Assembly (NCBI RefSeq): GCF_001761385.1
Contig: NZ_CP017476.1
Span: 2,531,501-2,595,500, forward strand
Direction: 5' to 3'
DNA from: Hydrogenophaga crassostreae
Lineage (GTDB): Bacteria; Pseudomonadota; Gammaproteobacteria; Burkholderiales; Burkholderiaceae_C
Length of the DNA: 64,000 bases
In this document: positions 6,982-16,238 of the stretch, in pieces
How positions within the stretch are numbered: the first letter of the stretch is position 1
How the letters are laid out: each line of letters begins with the position of its first letter
The notes under the pieces: model-generated
Told to the model about the DNA's origin: nothing
Databases searched by the model: none
What the model saw: only the letters and a program-made list of their open reading frames with translations
Translations under genes and position numbers: made by a program

Positions 6982-9465
6982 CTAGGGTGTCAAGGTCAGG
7001 CTGTGTTTCCACTCGGCAGGCCGCATTTGAAGCGCACGGTACTGCACTGCGGCCCATTCATCGCGCATATCCCGGTAGCGGGGTGAAAGTGCATTGCCGT
7101 CTTGCCCGGTCTGGTAGATGAACACCGATTTCTCTGGATCATCCAGGTCGTACAAGGCGCGCAAACTGGCGGCGTGTCGATTGGCGAATGGCGCATCGCT
7201 TTTGTCCAGATGGTACTGGCCCACATTGACCGTGAATGGATCACCGCCTGTCGGCGTGCGCACTTCAAACAGTGGCGCCAAAGCTTCAACGTTGCTGAAT
7301 GGCCTGTGAATGGAAATCGCAGGGTGGGCTTCGCCCCAGCGCCATCCGGCCACAGCATCACCTTGCATGTCTTTCAGGCGATCCAGCGCGCGATCCAGGG
7401 CAGCGCCGCTGGCCTTTGCACAACCGCCGTTGCCGCACCATGCCACGTCATCCCGTTCCAGAATGTCTTCAACGGCGTTGCGGAACAGGCGTTTGCCGTA
7501 AAGCGCTTCAAAGCGCGCCTGGCCGAGGCGCCCGCCAATGACGCCCCGGGTGAATTCGTCAATCCAGGCTGTGTAGATCAAAGGCGCTGCGATGTCTTGC
7601 CGCATCTCGCCATCAAACCCTTCCAGCGCTTTCAGTGCGGCTGGGGCGAGTGGATGCGAAGACTGGGTGCGCAGCAAAAAGGGCAACAGGCGCTGCGTGG
7701 CCAGGGAGGTTTGGTCACCCTGAATCGCAGCGAAGCTCGCCAACGTGTGTTTTGGGGTCTGGGCCAGCAATCCGGCGATGCGGTTGCGCCGGTAGGGCGG
7801 TGCCCAGTCCTGGGTCAGGAAATACGGGTAGTCAACGGCGTGAATGCGCTGGTTGGCGGTGGCGATCCAGCCTTCGCTGCCATCATCTTGCGGGGTGTCG
7901 GCGTAAGGCAGCCAGCCTTGCCAGTCATAACGCGACTCCCAACCGGGCATCGGCGCCACACCACGAATGTCGTTCGCAGGCGAACGCAGCGGCACTTTGC
8001 CCACCGCTTTGAAAGCGATGCGCCCACTGATGTCTGCCATGACCACGTTCTGCATCGGCGCTTCAAAGTTGCGAAGGGCATGAATGAGCTCTTCCACCGA
8101 GCGCACACGATTGGATTCCAGCGTGGCCTGAATGCTGTTGTTGTCAGCATTGAGCGCCGTCCAGTGCAGAGCCAGGGCGTAGCGCTTGGTGTCAATCAGG
8201 TCCTGGGTAGGCCCGGGCACATCGCTGATCACTGGGCCATGGCGTGTGCTGCGCACAATGAACTGCTCGTCGGGCAAGCCTTTGATGCGGATGGTCTCGG
8301 TACGTGTGTCGAAATCGGCCCATGCCTCGCCCAGCCCGGCTGGTATGCGGTATTGCCCGGGGTTGTCGGGATTGATCTGCTCCAGAAACAGGTCTTGCAC
8401 ATCAGGGCCTGTGTTTGTGAATCCCCAAGCCACTTCGGGCGTGCGCCCGAGCACCACAAACGGCGTTCCGGGCAGGGTCGCACCGATGACGTCCATTCCC
8501 TTCAAATCACCCACATCGGGCGCTTGCAGCCTGGCGAAATACCAGATGGCCGGAGCGCTCAGGCCCAGGTGCGGGTCGTTGGCGAGCAAGGGCTTTCCAC
8601 TCACGGTGCGTGTTCCGTCAACCACCCAGTTGTTCGAGCCTTTGCCTTCCACGTTGCCCAGGTCTTGCGCCCATCTCTGCATGGCCACCCCGATAGATGC
8701 CAGCTGATCGCCGCTGGAGGGCTTGACCGCGGCGGTGGGCTGTGTCGATGGGTTGAAGACGCCGAGCGTCTTGTAGAGTTTGGCCAGGTCAGCCGTGGCT
8801 GCGGGCGCTTCACCGGGGTAAGGCGGGAAGAGCTGCCAGAGCCCTTCGGTGTCGAGCACCTGCAGCGCTGTCAGGCGGGCCACCTCATTGCCCCAGTTGC
8901 CGCCCAGGTCCAGCGCCATCATGAGCGACCAGGCCATGCTGTCAACCGGTTCCCAGTAGGTGCCCGCCTCCGCCTCGGCGCGGGGGTCGATGCCAAAGAC
9001 CTGAAACTCGGGGGACAGCGCTTGTGAGCGGTTGGCGAAGAATGCGTTTACGCCTTGGCTGTAGGCGGTTGCGGCGGCTCGGGCTTCAGCACTGACATGC
9101 TCGAGTTGAGCGGCCGCTACACGGTGAATGCCGAGCGCACGAAGTATGCGATCGGTCGGCAAAGTCGCCTCACCAAACACTTCGGACAGGGTGCCACGCA
9201 TGATGCGGCGGTTGAACTCCAGTTGCCAGCCCCGCTCCTGTGCATGCACATAGCCCATTGCCATCCATGCGTCGCGTGGGTCGCTGGCAAAAATATGGGC
9301 AATATCGCTGGCATCGCGCTGAACACGAACCGGTTTGATCAATCCCTGGATCTGCAGTTCGCCGTCGGTTTGAATCAGGCTGCGCTGCCCATAGACAACC
9401 AATGCCACACCACCCACGAGCAACAGGGCGACCAGCAGGTAACCCAGGCGTCTGATTGCTTTCAA
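6982..9465 (-). CDS. penicillin acylase-family N-terminal-nucleophile hydrolase
   Basis: An 827-residue protein of the penicillin amidase/AHL acylase superfamily (S45). These are made as precursors that self-cleave before a nucleophilic serine. Here that residue is Ser277 in GKGSNNWVV, at the usual position after a propeptide of this length. An N-terminal signal anchor (about 7-26, hydrophobic LLVALLLVGGVALVV) sends it to the periplasm. DPHL and GVTLPG-like substrate-site motifs follow. Such enzymes hydrolyse amide bonds in beta-lactams, acyl-homoserine lactones or aminolipids; which one applies cannot be read from the sequence. Convergent with the EF-hand gene. Confidence 0.82.
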   Translation of the reverse strand: MKAIRRLGYLLVALLLVGGVALVVYGQRSLIQTDGELQIQGLIKPVRVQRDASDIAHIFASDPRDAWMAMGYVHAQERGWQLEFNRRIMRGTLSEVFGEATLPTDRILRALGIHRVAAAQLEHVSAEARAAATAYSQGVNAFFANRSQALSPEFQVFGIDPRAEAEAGTYWEPVDSMAWSLMMALDLGGNWGNEVARLTALQVLDTEGLWQLFPPYPGEAPAATADLAKLYKTLGVFNPSTQPTAAVKPSSGDQLASIGVAMQRWAQDLGNVEGKGSNNWVVDGTRTVSGKPLLANDPHLGLSAPAIWYFARLQAPDVGDLKGMDVIGATLPGTPFVVLGRTPEVAWGFTNTGPDVQDLFLEQINPDNPGQYRIPAGLGEAWADFDTRTETIRIKGLPDEQFIVRSTRHGPVISDVPGPTQDLIDTKRYALALHWTALNADNNSIQATLESNRVRSVEELIHALRNFEAPMQNVVMADISGRIAFKAVGKVPLRSPANDIRGVAPMPGWESRYDWQGWLPYADTPQDDGSEGWIATANQRIHAVDYPYFLTQDWAPPYRRNRIAGLLAQTPKHTLASFAAIQGDQTSLATQRLLPFLLRTQSSHPLAPAALKALEGFDGEMRQDIAAPLIYTAWIDEFTRGVIGGRLGQARFEALYGKRLFRNAVEDILERDDVAWCGNGGCAKASGAALDRALDRLKDMQGDAVAGWRWGEAHPAISIHRPFSNVEALAPLFEVRTPTGGDPFTVNVGQYHLDKSDAPFANRHAASLRALYDLDDPEKSVFIYQTGQDGNALSPRYRDMRDEWAAVQYRALQMRPAEWKHSLTLTP

Positions 9466-9592
9466 AATGAACTCCTCGAGGCAGATTAAGGGGGGCGGTC
9501 ACGGCTTCAGGCATCTGAATCCATCGGCAATGGTGCCTTGTTCGCCAGGGCTGAGCTGTCGACAGTGAGACCCTCGGCCGTCAACCTGCCGT

Positions 9593-10537
9593 TCAGGATC
9601 GCAGCGGCCCGCGGCCCAGCACCATTTGACCATCGACCAGCCGAAAGGTAACGGTGGGGGTCGTGATGTCGGTGAACGGCGCGCCCAGGCCAAATTCACC
9701 ATCGCTGTGCAACAGGCACTCCTGGCGACGAAGCGATATCACATTGTCGTTTCCTGCGAACCGAACCCAGGTGCCATAGCTGCTGGTGTCTTCAAGCAAG
9801 TAGTTGCCGGAACGGATATCGATGCTGGCATGCAAGCGGGACACGCGCGGATCATTGATCACAAAATCGGCCTCTGGTACCCGCCCTACCCTGACCGGCA
9901 AGTCCGTCAGGTTGAACGACCGGTTCGCGTCCAGCCATTCCAGCTCAATACCGCCAAAAACCGATTCCGCGTTGCGGCGCAAGGCATGCAAATCGGCTGG
10001 AAGCGTCATGAACTCCGAGCCCATTTCGGTTTGCCATTCAATTCGGAAAACTTCACACATTTCCACCCGCCCTTTGATTCGCATCGGGCCCAGGCTTCGG
10101 CTGCGAACGCCAGCTCCGTTGCCCAGTTTGCGCATGACGGCATCGTTGGCGAGAATTTGTTCGGGCCCGGCCAGATCACTGAGTCTCGACGCCACGTTGA
10201 CCGCATCGCCAAAGCAATCGCCATCCACCTGCACCACTTGCCCACGTGCCATGCCAACTTGCATCTGCAGTTTCAGCCGTTTGGGCCACAGGGCAGCGCG
10301 GGCGGCATGTTCCTGCTGTATCAGACTCATGCACTCCACCGCGAGCCGGTTGTTGGTGAACGACAGTAAAACGCCGTCACCCAGCATCTTGACGACCTTG
10401 CCGTTGTGTTCAAGGCCGACGGTACCGATCCACTGGGTCAACTTGGTGACCGCACGCGCGGCCCTGTCGTTGCCCAGAGTCTCAAAAACCGAAACGCTAC
10501 CGGTAAGGTCAACAAATGCAATCGTCAGTTCGGCCAT
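9593..10537 (-). CDS. class III adenylate/guanylate cyclase-like protein with FHA domain
   Basis: This 314-residue cytosolic protein starts with a class III nucleotide cyclase domain (about 1-180), with the metal-binding pattern IAFVDLTGS and the KMLGDGVLLSF motif, and GDAVNVASRL further on. The second part (about 215-300) is a forkhead-associated domain with GRVPEADFVINDPRVSRLHA and the SYGTWV strand, which binds phosphothreonine peptides. Cyclase-FHA pairs link protein phosphorylation to a cyclic nucleotide signal. Its divergent upstream region holds a perfect inverted repeat. Whether it is an active cyclase is unproven. Confidence 0.8.
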   Translation of the reverse strand: MAELTIAFVDLTGSVSVFETLGNDRAARAVTKLTQWIGTVGLEHNGKVVKMLGDGVLLSFTNNRLAVECMSLIQQEHAARAALWPKRLKLQMQVGMARGQVVQVDGDCFGDAVNVASRLSDLAGPEQILANDAVMRKLGNGAGVRSRSLGPMRIKGRVEMCEVFRIEWQTEMGSEFMTLPADLHALRRNAESVFGGIELEWLDANRSFNLTDLPVRVGRVPEADFVINDPRVSRLHASIDIRSGNYLLEDTSSYGTWVRFAGNDNVISLRRQECLLHSDGEFGLGAPFTDITTPTVTFRLVDGQMVLGRGPLRS

Positions 10538-10907
10538 GTATGGGATGCAATCAGCTGTGAAATGGCGGCTTGGCTAGGAAATAGGTCGAATAAAAATTAC
10601 ATAAGACGTGATGATTATCACAAATCATCACATCGGAAAAGCAGAGTTTCACCTTGGTCGTGCTTCTTTTCTGCTGTTCAGCGCACATGATGGCCAAAGG
10701 TATTCAACTTGGTCGTCTCGGTTGGCCAACGGCGCAAGAGAAGATTGTATGAATGTATTCAAATATGCCACCTTTTGATGGTAACTCGACTGTGCAAGCG
10801 CGTTTTGTCAGTATGGCAAACTTGGTCCCATGGTGAAAAAGCAAGGCGCCCATTCAAGGTGCGCTTCCCTTTCGGCCTTTGGCCATCATCGTTGAAGGTT
10901 ACAAAAT
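10538..10907. other. 370-base intergenic region, divergent promoters expected
   Basis: No gene is supported in this gap between the leftward cyclase-FHA gene and the rightward small gene at 10908. It is more AT-rich than its surroundings around 10575-10640 and contains the perfect inverted repeat at 10608-10631. Three copies of the short sequence ACTTGGTC or CTTGGTCGT occur in it (near 10650, 10707 and 10828), of unknown meaning. Confidence 0.4.
10608..10631. promoter_or_regulatory. inverted repeat, possible operator
   Basis: GTGATGATT (10608-10616) and AATCATCAC (10623-10631) are perfect nine-base inverted repeats around a six-base AT-rich spacer. They lie about 70 bases upstream of the cyclase-FHA start. 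The length and symmetry fit a dimeric repressor or activator site. No T tract follows, so a terminator is less likely. Confidence 0.4.
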
Positions 10908-11243
10908 ATGCGTTGGATCAAGCCCAGTTTGCGAAACAGCATCTCTGCTCTTTTGAGCAGTGAAGCTCGCCAATCGTCGCCCGAGGCATTGGAGCCTGTT
11001 CGATTGGCCATGCTCAATGTTCTTGGAAGAGAGGGCGCGGTGCTCAATCCTCGCTTGCATGAGCGCCTGATGTACCTGCACGATGCCCATGCGCTCTGGT
11101 ATGCGCGATCAGACGTTGTTGCAACCTTGTGCAAACTGCATGGTGAAGCCCATGCCGTTTCCAAGGTTCATGAGATCACGCCGCTTTTTCGCGGCCTGCT
11201 GCCCAAAAGTCTCACAGAAACCGCGCGCATGCAGCGCGCCTGA
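10908..11243 (+). CDS. small conserved-looking hypothetical protein
   Basis: A 111-residue protein that I do not recognise by family. It is basic at the N-terminus (MRWIKPSLRNSISALL), predicted mostly helical, with no signal peptide or membrane segment. It has a histidine-rich middle (LHERLMYLHDAHALWYARSD). The start ATG at 10908 follows an AAGGT-like site. Codon use matches the chromosome, and the stop is 62 bases from the convergent LD-carboxypeptidase gene. No function is proposed. Confidence 0.55.
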   Translation: MRWIKPSLRNSISALLSSEARQSSPEALEPVRLAMLNVLGREGAVLNPRLHERLMYLHDAHALWYARSDVVATLCKLHGEAHAVSKVHEITPLFRGLLPKSLTETARMQRA

Positions 11244-11305
11244 CGTTCGCCGTCCTTCTCGGGATTTCGCCCACAGCGCCGCAGGTGCGATCCACGGCCC
11301 AACGG

Positions 11306-12232
11306 TCAGCCCCAAAAAATCAAGGCCTGCCGTTCTTGCACCATCAGTTCGACTTTGTGCCCGACGGGCAGCATGACTTTGGTTGCCACGTGGCCAAAAG
11401 GCAAGCCGGTCAGCACCGGCGTTTTTACTTGCGCACGGACCCAGTCCACCACTGTTTGCAGCTTGTAGCCCTTGTCGTGCGGGCTGGCCTTGAAACGGTT
11501 GAACGCACCCAACACCACCGCCTTCTGCCGGCCAATGATGCCCGCATTGATCAGTTGGGTCAGCTGGCGCTCAATTCGGTAGGGGTGTTCGTTCACGTCT
11601 TCCAGAAACAGAATGCCGCCTTTGATATCGGGCATCCAGGGCGTGCCCACCAGTGAACACAGCACAGTGAGGTTGCCACCCCACAGCGTGGCATCCTTGA
11701 TGTGAAGGCCGCCGCTCTTGGAACGCGCCTGAAGGTAGCGGGCATCGGACAAGGGAACCGTCCAGCCCGTGCCCTCGCCATGCCCGCAAACCATGTCATC
11801 AAAACAGGCCTCCATGATGTCGTCGGGCGTGCTTTCGCAACCGAAGTCTTCACCCACCGACGGACCGGCCCAGGTGACCGCACCTGTTTTTGCCAACAGA
11901 GCGCATTGCAACGCCGTGAAATCACTCAAGCCGGCGAATTGTGTGCCCTGTTGAATGGCCTTGGTCATGGCCTTGTAGGGCAAATCTTTCAGCAAGCGGG
12001 TCAGGCCATACCCGCCACGCGAGGTCAGGGCGACATCTGCTCCACTGGCTGCGGCCCGTGCGATGGCGGCCACGCGGGTGGCGTCGTCACCAGCAAAGCG
12101 CATGTGACTGCTCAAGGCATCGGGGTCCACTTCAACTTCATGTCCAAGTGTCTGCAGACGTTTCACACCACGCCGGAATGCGGCTTTGTCGCGCACAGCG
12201 CTGGAAGGGGAATAGATATAGATATGGCTCAT
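11306..12232 (-). CDS. ldcA: LD-carboxypeptidase
   Basis: A 308-residue cytosolic serine peptidase of family S66. It removes the terminal D-alanine from murein tetrapeptides so that tripeptides can be reused in cell-wall synthesis. The nucleophile is Ser103 in FAGLSDFTAL; the glutamate is in LEDVNEHPYRIER and the histidine in GLPFGHVATK, both at typical positions. Length fits the family. The gene lies directly after the tadA fusion (9 bases between), in the same direction. Confidence 0.88.
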   Translation of the reverse strand: MSHIYIYSPSSAVRDKAAFRRGVKRLQTLGHEVEVDPDALSSHMRFAGDDATRVAAIARAAASGADVALTSRGGYGLTRLLKDLPYKAMTKAIQQGTQFAGLSDFTALQCALLAKTGAVTWAGPSVGEDFGCESTPDDIMEACFDDMVCGHGEGTGWTVPLSDARYLQARSKSGGLHIKDATLWGGNLTVLCSLVGTPWMPDIKGGILFLEDVNEHPYRIERQLTQLINAGIIGRQKAVVLGAFNRFKASPHDKGYKLQTVVDWVRAQVKTPVLTGLPFGHVATKVMLPVGHKVELMVQERQALIFWG

Positions 12233-12241
12233 AGCTCTCGA

Positions 12242-13615
12242 TCATCGCGCAAAAAACGCGACAGCTTCAGTGGCGACGGTTTCGCCATGTTCCTGCACAA
12301 AATGCCCTGCATCGGGCAACACCATTGGTTCGCAACAACCACGTAAATCGGCTGCGAGCGACCGCATCACCGGCTCGCCGAGCACCGGGTCTTGTTGGCC
12401 AATGGCCATGAAGGTTTTACCCAGCCATTCATGGCGGAAGAAGTCGCGCGCCTGGCGGGAAACGGCGGCGCCGTCATCGGCCGGGTGCTCTGGCACCATG
12501 GCCGGAAAAACACGCAGTGCGGCACGGTGGCCCTGGTCGGGAAATGGCGCCTGGTAGGCCGCGCACTCTTCTGCACCCATTTGCGGATTGCCGCGCGCAA
12601 ACAGGCGCGCCACATCGAACGCCGGGTTCTTGGCACACATCTCGCGCCATGCCAGAAAACCTGGCGACAAGGGCGCATCGCCCGTGGCCAATGTGGTGTT
12701 CATCACCAGCAGACCCTGGTAACGCTCGGGCGCCTGCATTGGCAAGGTCAAGCCCAGCAAGCCGCCCCAGTCTTGCACCACGAGCACAACCCGTTTCAAG
12801 CCCAGCCGCTCGATGAGTTCGATCAACACCTGTCGGTGCCAGGTGAAGCTGTGTGCAACGTCTTTCTTGGGCTTGTCACTCTTGCCAAAGCCGATCAAAT
12901 CGGGTGCTACCACACGGCCTCCTGACGCCAGAAAGCCGGGAATCATCTTGCGGTAAAGGTAGCTCCAGGCCGGGTTACCGTGCAGGCACAGCCAGGTGAC
13001 TGCTGCGTCATCCGGGCCTTCATCCAGGTAGTGCAGCCGCAAGCCATTCAGGCTTGGCAAGTCGCTGATGTAGTGCGGCGCCCACGGGAAGCCGGGCAGG
13101 TTCGAAAACCGGTTTTCAGCCGTTCGAAGGGCATCTTCTCGCAAGGGATGGAGATTCACGCGACGCTCCTTGAAAAATAACTTGAGCAGCTGGGCGCCCT
13201 CTTCCGCCATCACCCCCCCAACCACCTCCGTCTGGTGATTGAGCTGAGACTGGGCGAACAGGTTGACCACAGAGCCTGCAGCACCGGTCTTGGGGTCGGC
13301 GGCACCAAACACCACACGTTTGAGCCGCGCATGCAGCATGGCGCCGCTGCACATGGCACAGGGTTCCAGCGTCACGAACAGCTCGCATTCTTCCAGGCGG
13401 TAGTTGCCCAGGGCTTTCGCTGCGGCGCGCAAGGCGACAATTTCGGCATGGGCCGTGGGATCGTGGTCAGTCAGCGGCGCGTTGCGCCCCACTGCGATTA
13501 CTTCACCCCTGCGCACCACCACCGCGCCCACGGGAACCTCTCCGGCAAGCGCTGCGGCCCTGGCTTGCACCAGCGCCAGTCCCATGAACGCCGCATCTCT
13601 GGCCTCAGCGTTCAT
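12242..13615 (-). CDS. tadA: tRNA adenosine deaminase TadA fused to an alpha/beta hydrolase (haloalkane-dehalogenase-like)
   Basis: One 457-residue frame joins two enzymes. Residues 1-152 are TadA, which converts A34 to inosine in tRNA-Arg: HAE at 56-58 and PCAMC at 85-89 give the zinc site. Residues about 175-457 form an alpha/beta hydrolase close to haloalkane dehalogenases: HGNPAWSYLY oxyanion strand, VVQDWGGLLGL nucleophile elbow with aspartate, and DAGHFVQEH for the catalytic histidine. The linker (KERRVNLHPLREDALRTAEN) has no stop or frameshift. Why the two activities are joined is unclear; this fusion type may be lineage-specific. The start overlaps the end of the next upstream small gene by 4 bases. 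Confidence 0.85.
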   Translation of the reverse strand: MNAEARDAAFMGLALVQARAAALAGEVPVGAVVVRRGEVIAVGRNAPLTDHDPTAHAEIVALRAAAKALGNYRLEECELFVTLEPCAMCSGAMLHARLKRVVFGAADPKTGAAGSVVNLFAQSQLNHQTEVVGGVMAEEGAQLLKLFFKERRVNLHPLREDALRTAENRFSNLPGFPWAPHYISDLPSLNGLRLHYLDEGPDDAAVTWLCLHGNPAWSYLYRKMIPGFLASGGRVVAPDLIGFGKSDKPKKDVAHSFTWHRQVLIELIERLGLKRVVLVVQDWGGLLGLTLPMQAPERYQGLLVMNTTLATGDAPLSPGFLAWREMCAKNPAFDVARLFARGNPQMGAEECAAYQAPFPDQGHRAALRVFPAMVPEHPADDGAAVSRQARDFFRHEWLGKTFMAIGQQDPVLGEPVMRSLAADLRGCCEPMVLPDAGHFVQEHGETVATEAVAFFAR

Positions 13616-13827
13616 TCGTCGGGTGAGCGCGGACGCGCTGTATTCAACGCGTCTTCCAGCGCCTTTTTGTACTGTTGCTCAATCTGCTTGGGACTTCCGG
13701 ACAGCGTCGTACCGTCAGGCATGGGCACGGCAATGGGCTTGGCCACCGATTCGACCTGGGTCTTTGCCTGCCAGCTGACGATGGCCAGAACGATCAACAA
13801 CGCCAGTGCGCCAAAAACGATTCGCAT
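13612..13827 (-). CDS. small single-pass membrane protein
   Basis: A 71-residue protein with one N-terminal hydrophobic helix (about 3-20, IVFGALALLIVLAIVSW) and a soluble tail with PMPDGTTLSGSPKQIEQQYKK. Its end overlaps the tadA start by 4 bases, so the pair is translationally coupled, and PaiB-like lies 4 bases upstream. The family is not recognised; the topology suggests a cytosolic N-terminus and periplasmic tail, or an uncleaved signal. Confidence 0.6.
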   Translation of the reverse strand: MRIVFGALALLIVLAIVSWQAKTQVESVAKPIAVPMPDGTTLSGSPKQIEQQYKKALEDALNTARPRSPDE

Positions 13828-13831
13828 GGGG

Positions 13832-14458
13832 CTACTCCTGTGCGGCAGCCTTCAAGCGCCGCATCCATTGGGCCAAGGCTTTCGCCTGTTCGTCTCCGGC
13901 GTCATAGGCATTCAACATGGCTTCAAACGCCTCAGGCCGGTGTTGGTTCAGCTTGAGCTTGCATTGCACCTGCGTGGATGTCAATTCGAACGCCACGATG
14001 CCGCCGAGCATTTTGTCGGCAAATTCAGAACCCAGGTCACGCCATTGCTGCGCGTACGGTGGTTCATGGTCGCCGATCAATGCCTTGAGCAAAGCATCTT
14101 TTTCATGCGCTTCGTGGATGACCCGGGCTTCAACGGTCAGATGCACCGCCAGGTAATTCCAGCTAGGTACCCGCGCCAGATCGGGATACACCTTCGGCGA
14201 CAAATAGCCGTGCGGCCCCAAAAATGTGACCACGGCTTTTGGCCGTACTTCCAGGTGGCGCCAATGGGGGTTGGCTTTGGCGCAGTGCCCCAGCAAACGC
14301 CAGGGTTGTGAGTCGCTCTCGACCAGATGCAAGGGCACATGGGTGACAAAGGGCAGGCCCTCTTCGTCGTTCGAAATCAACGAGGCGAAAGGATGCGAGC
14401 GCATCAATTCACGCGCGTAAACCAGGTTCTTGTCGGCGAACTGTTGGGGCAGGTACAT
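13832..14458 (-). CDS. PaiB-like FMN-binding split-barrel protein
   Basis: A 208-residue protein of the PaiB/FMN_bind_2 family (MYLPQQFADK start, RELMRSHPFASLIS, THVPLHL). The family has a split-barrel FMN fold and was named as a negative regulator of sporulation and proteases in Bacillus. In proteobacteria its role is mostly unknown and may be enzymatic. First gene of a leftward series with the small membrane protein, tadA fusion and ldcA. Confidence 0.78.
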   Translation of the reverse strand: MYLPQQFADKNLVYARELMRSHPFASLISNDEEGLPFVTHVPLHLVESDSQPWRLLGHCAKANPHWRHLEVRPKAVVTFLGPHGYLSPKVYPDLARVPSWNYLAVHLTVEARVIHEAHEKDALLKALIGDHEPPYAQQWRDLGSEFADKMLGGIVAFELTSTQVQCKLKLNQHRPEAFEAMLNAYDAGDEQAKALAQWMRRLKAAAQE

Positions 14459-14497
14459 GGCGTCAATCCAGTTGAAACAACAGTCACCGCCCTGCGC

Positions 14498-16114
14498 TTA
14501 CTCCCACTCGATGGTCGCGGGCGGTTTGCTCGAAACGTCGTAAGTCACGCGGTTGATACCCCGCACCTCGTTGATGATGCGACCAGACACCCTCTTGAGC
14601 AGCGCATACGGCAACTCGGCCCAGTCGGCGGTCATGAAATCGCTGGTCTGGACCGCGCGCAAGGCAACCACGTAATCGTAGGTGCGGCCATCGCCCATCA
14701 CACCCACGCTCTTCACGGGCAGGAACACCGTGAAGGCCTGGCTGGTCAGGTCGTACCAGCTTTTGCCCGAGTTGTGGTCGATGGTGGAGCGCAGCTCTTC
14801 GATGAAGATGGCGTCGGCCTGGCGCAGCAGGTCTGCGTATTCCTTCTTCACCTCGCCCAGAATGCGCACGCCCAACCCGGGGCCCGGGAACGGGTGGCGG
14901 TAAACCATGTCGTGCGGCAAGCCGAGCGCCACGCCGAGTTCACGCACCTCGTCTTTGAACAGGTCGCGCAGCGGCTCCAGCAGTTTCAGGCCCAATTGCT
15001 CGGGCAAACCACCCACGTTGTGGTGGCTCTTGATGGTCACGGCTTTTTTGCTCTTGGCGCCGCCGGATTCGATCACGTCGGGATAAATAGTGCCTTGTGC
15101 CAACCACTTGGCGCCGTTTGTTGATGCACCACTTGAGATCAGCTTGGCGGCTTCTGCCTTAAAAACCTCAACGAATTCGCGCCCGATAATCTTGCGCTTG
15201 GCTTCGGGTTCGTTCACGCCGGCCAGATGACCAAGGAACTGGTCGGCCGCGTCCACGCGGATCACTTTCGCATGCAACTTGCCGACGAACATGTCCATCA
15301 CCATGTCGCCTTCGTTGAGGCGAAGCAGGCCATGGTCCACGAACACGCAGGTCAGCTGATCGCCAATGGCGCGGTGGATCAGCGCGGCGGCCACCGATGA
15401 ATCCACGCCGCCGGAGAGGCCCAGAATCACCTCTTCGTTGCCCACCTGCTCCTTGATCAGCGCCACAGCTTCGGCAATGTGGTCGCGCATGACCCAGTCA
15501 GGCTTGACCTGGCAAATGTCGAGCACGAAGCGGTTCAGCAGCGCCTGTCCCTGCACCGTGTGGGTGACTTCGGGGTGGAACTGTACCGCGTAATAACCGC
15601 GGTCTTCGTCTGCCATGCCGGCAATCGGGCAACCATCCGTGCTGGCCATGAGCTTGAAGCCGGGTGGCAACTCGGTGACTTTGTCGCCATGGCTCATCCA
15701 GACCTTGAGCATGCCGTGGCCCTCTGGCGTGTGGAAGTCGGCAATGTCCCTGAGCAAAGCGGTGTGGCCACGGGCGCGAACTTCGGCGTAACCGAATTCC
15801 CGTGTGGTTCCGGCCTCCACCTTGCCGCCCAGTTGCTGGGCCATGGTCTGCATGCCGTAGCAGATACCGAGCACCGGCAGGCCGAGTTCAAACACCGCAT
15901 CTGGCGCCTTGTCGTCCACCTCGTACACGCTGGCGTGGCTGCCCGAAAGGATGATGCCCTTGAGCTGCCCGTCTGCGGCGAATTCCTTCACCCACTCGCT
16001 GGAGACATCACAAGGGTGCACCTCGCAATACACATGGGCTTCGCGCACACGGCGGGCGATCAGCTGGGTTACCTGGGAACCGAAATCGAGGATAAGGATT
16101 TTCTGGTGCTGCAT
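14498..16114 (-). CDS. guaA: GMP synthase (glutamine-hydrolysing)
   Basis: A 538-residue two-domain enzyme that aminates XMP to GMP. The N-terminal class I glutaminase has the cysteine nucleophile in GICYGMQ (about 86) and the partner motif QFHPEVTHT. The ATP pyrophosphatase domain shows the PP-loop GLSGGVDSS, and the C-terminal dimerisation domain ends with TYDVSSKPPATIEWE, the typical terminus. Length is normal. It follows guaB in the same direction with a 124-base gap containing a hairpin, so the purine pair is probably co-transcribed. Confidence 0.95.
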   Translation of the reverse strand: MQHQKILILDFGSQVTQLIARRVREAHVYCEVHPCDVSSEWVKEFAADGQLKGIILSGSHASVYEVDDKAPDAVFELGLPVLGICYGMQTMAQQLGGKVEAGTTREFGYAEVRARGHTALLRDIADFHTPEGHGMLKVWMSHGDKVTELPPGFKLMASTDGCPIAGMADEDRGYYAVQFHPEVTHTVQGQALLNRFVLDICQVKPDWVMRDHIAEAVALIKEQVGNEEVILGLSGGVDSSVAAALIHRAIGDQLTCVFVDHGLLRLNEGDMVMDMFVGKLHAKVIRVDAADQFLGHLAGVNEPEAKRKIIGREFVEVFKAEAAKLISSGASTNGAKWLAQGTIYPDVIESGGAKSKKAVTIKSHHNVGGLPEQLGLKLLEPLRDLFKDEVRELGVALGLPHDMVYRHPFPGPGLGVRILGEVKKEYADLLRQADAIFIEELRSTIDHNSGKSWYDLTSQAFTVFLPVKSVGVMGDGRTYDYVVALRAVQTSDFMTADWAELPYALLKRVSGRIINEVRGINRVTYDVSSKPPATIEWE

Positions 16115-16198
16115 GGCGATAGATGCTGGTGGAATTCAGAAAACAAAAAGGGCCGTCAGAAGAGACAGCCCAAGAATCGAGAGGGGCCAAAACCCAGG

Positions 16199-16229
16199 GC
16201 GCCGCGGGGGGCCTAAGCTCCTGCGGCGC
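16199..16229 (-). promoter_or_regulatory. stem-loop between guaB and guaA
   Basis: GCGCCGC (16199-16205) and GCGGCGC (16223-16229) form a seven-base GC stem, ten bases after the guaB stop on the minus strand. There is no U tract. It might tune the ratio of guaB to guaA transcript. Confidence 0.35.
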
Positions 16230-16238
16230 GTGGGGACC

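Noticed and set aside
7102..9027. 641-codon rightward frame opposite the penicillin-acylase-like gene
   Set aside because: Shadow of a high-GC gene on the other strand; no family features, whereas the minus strand shows an intact enzyme.
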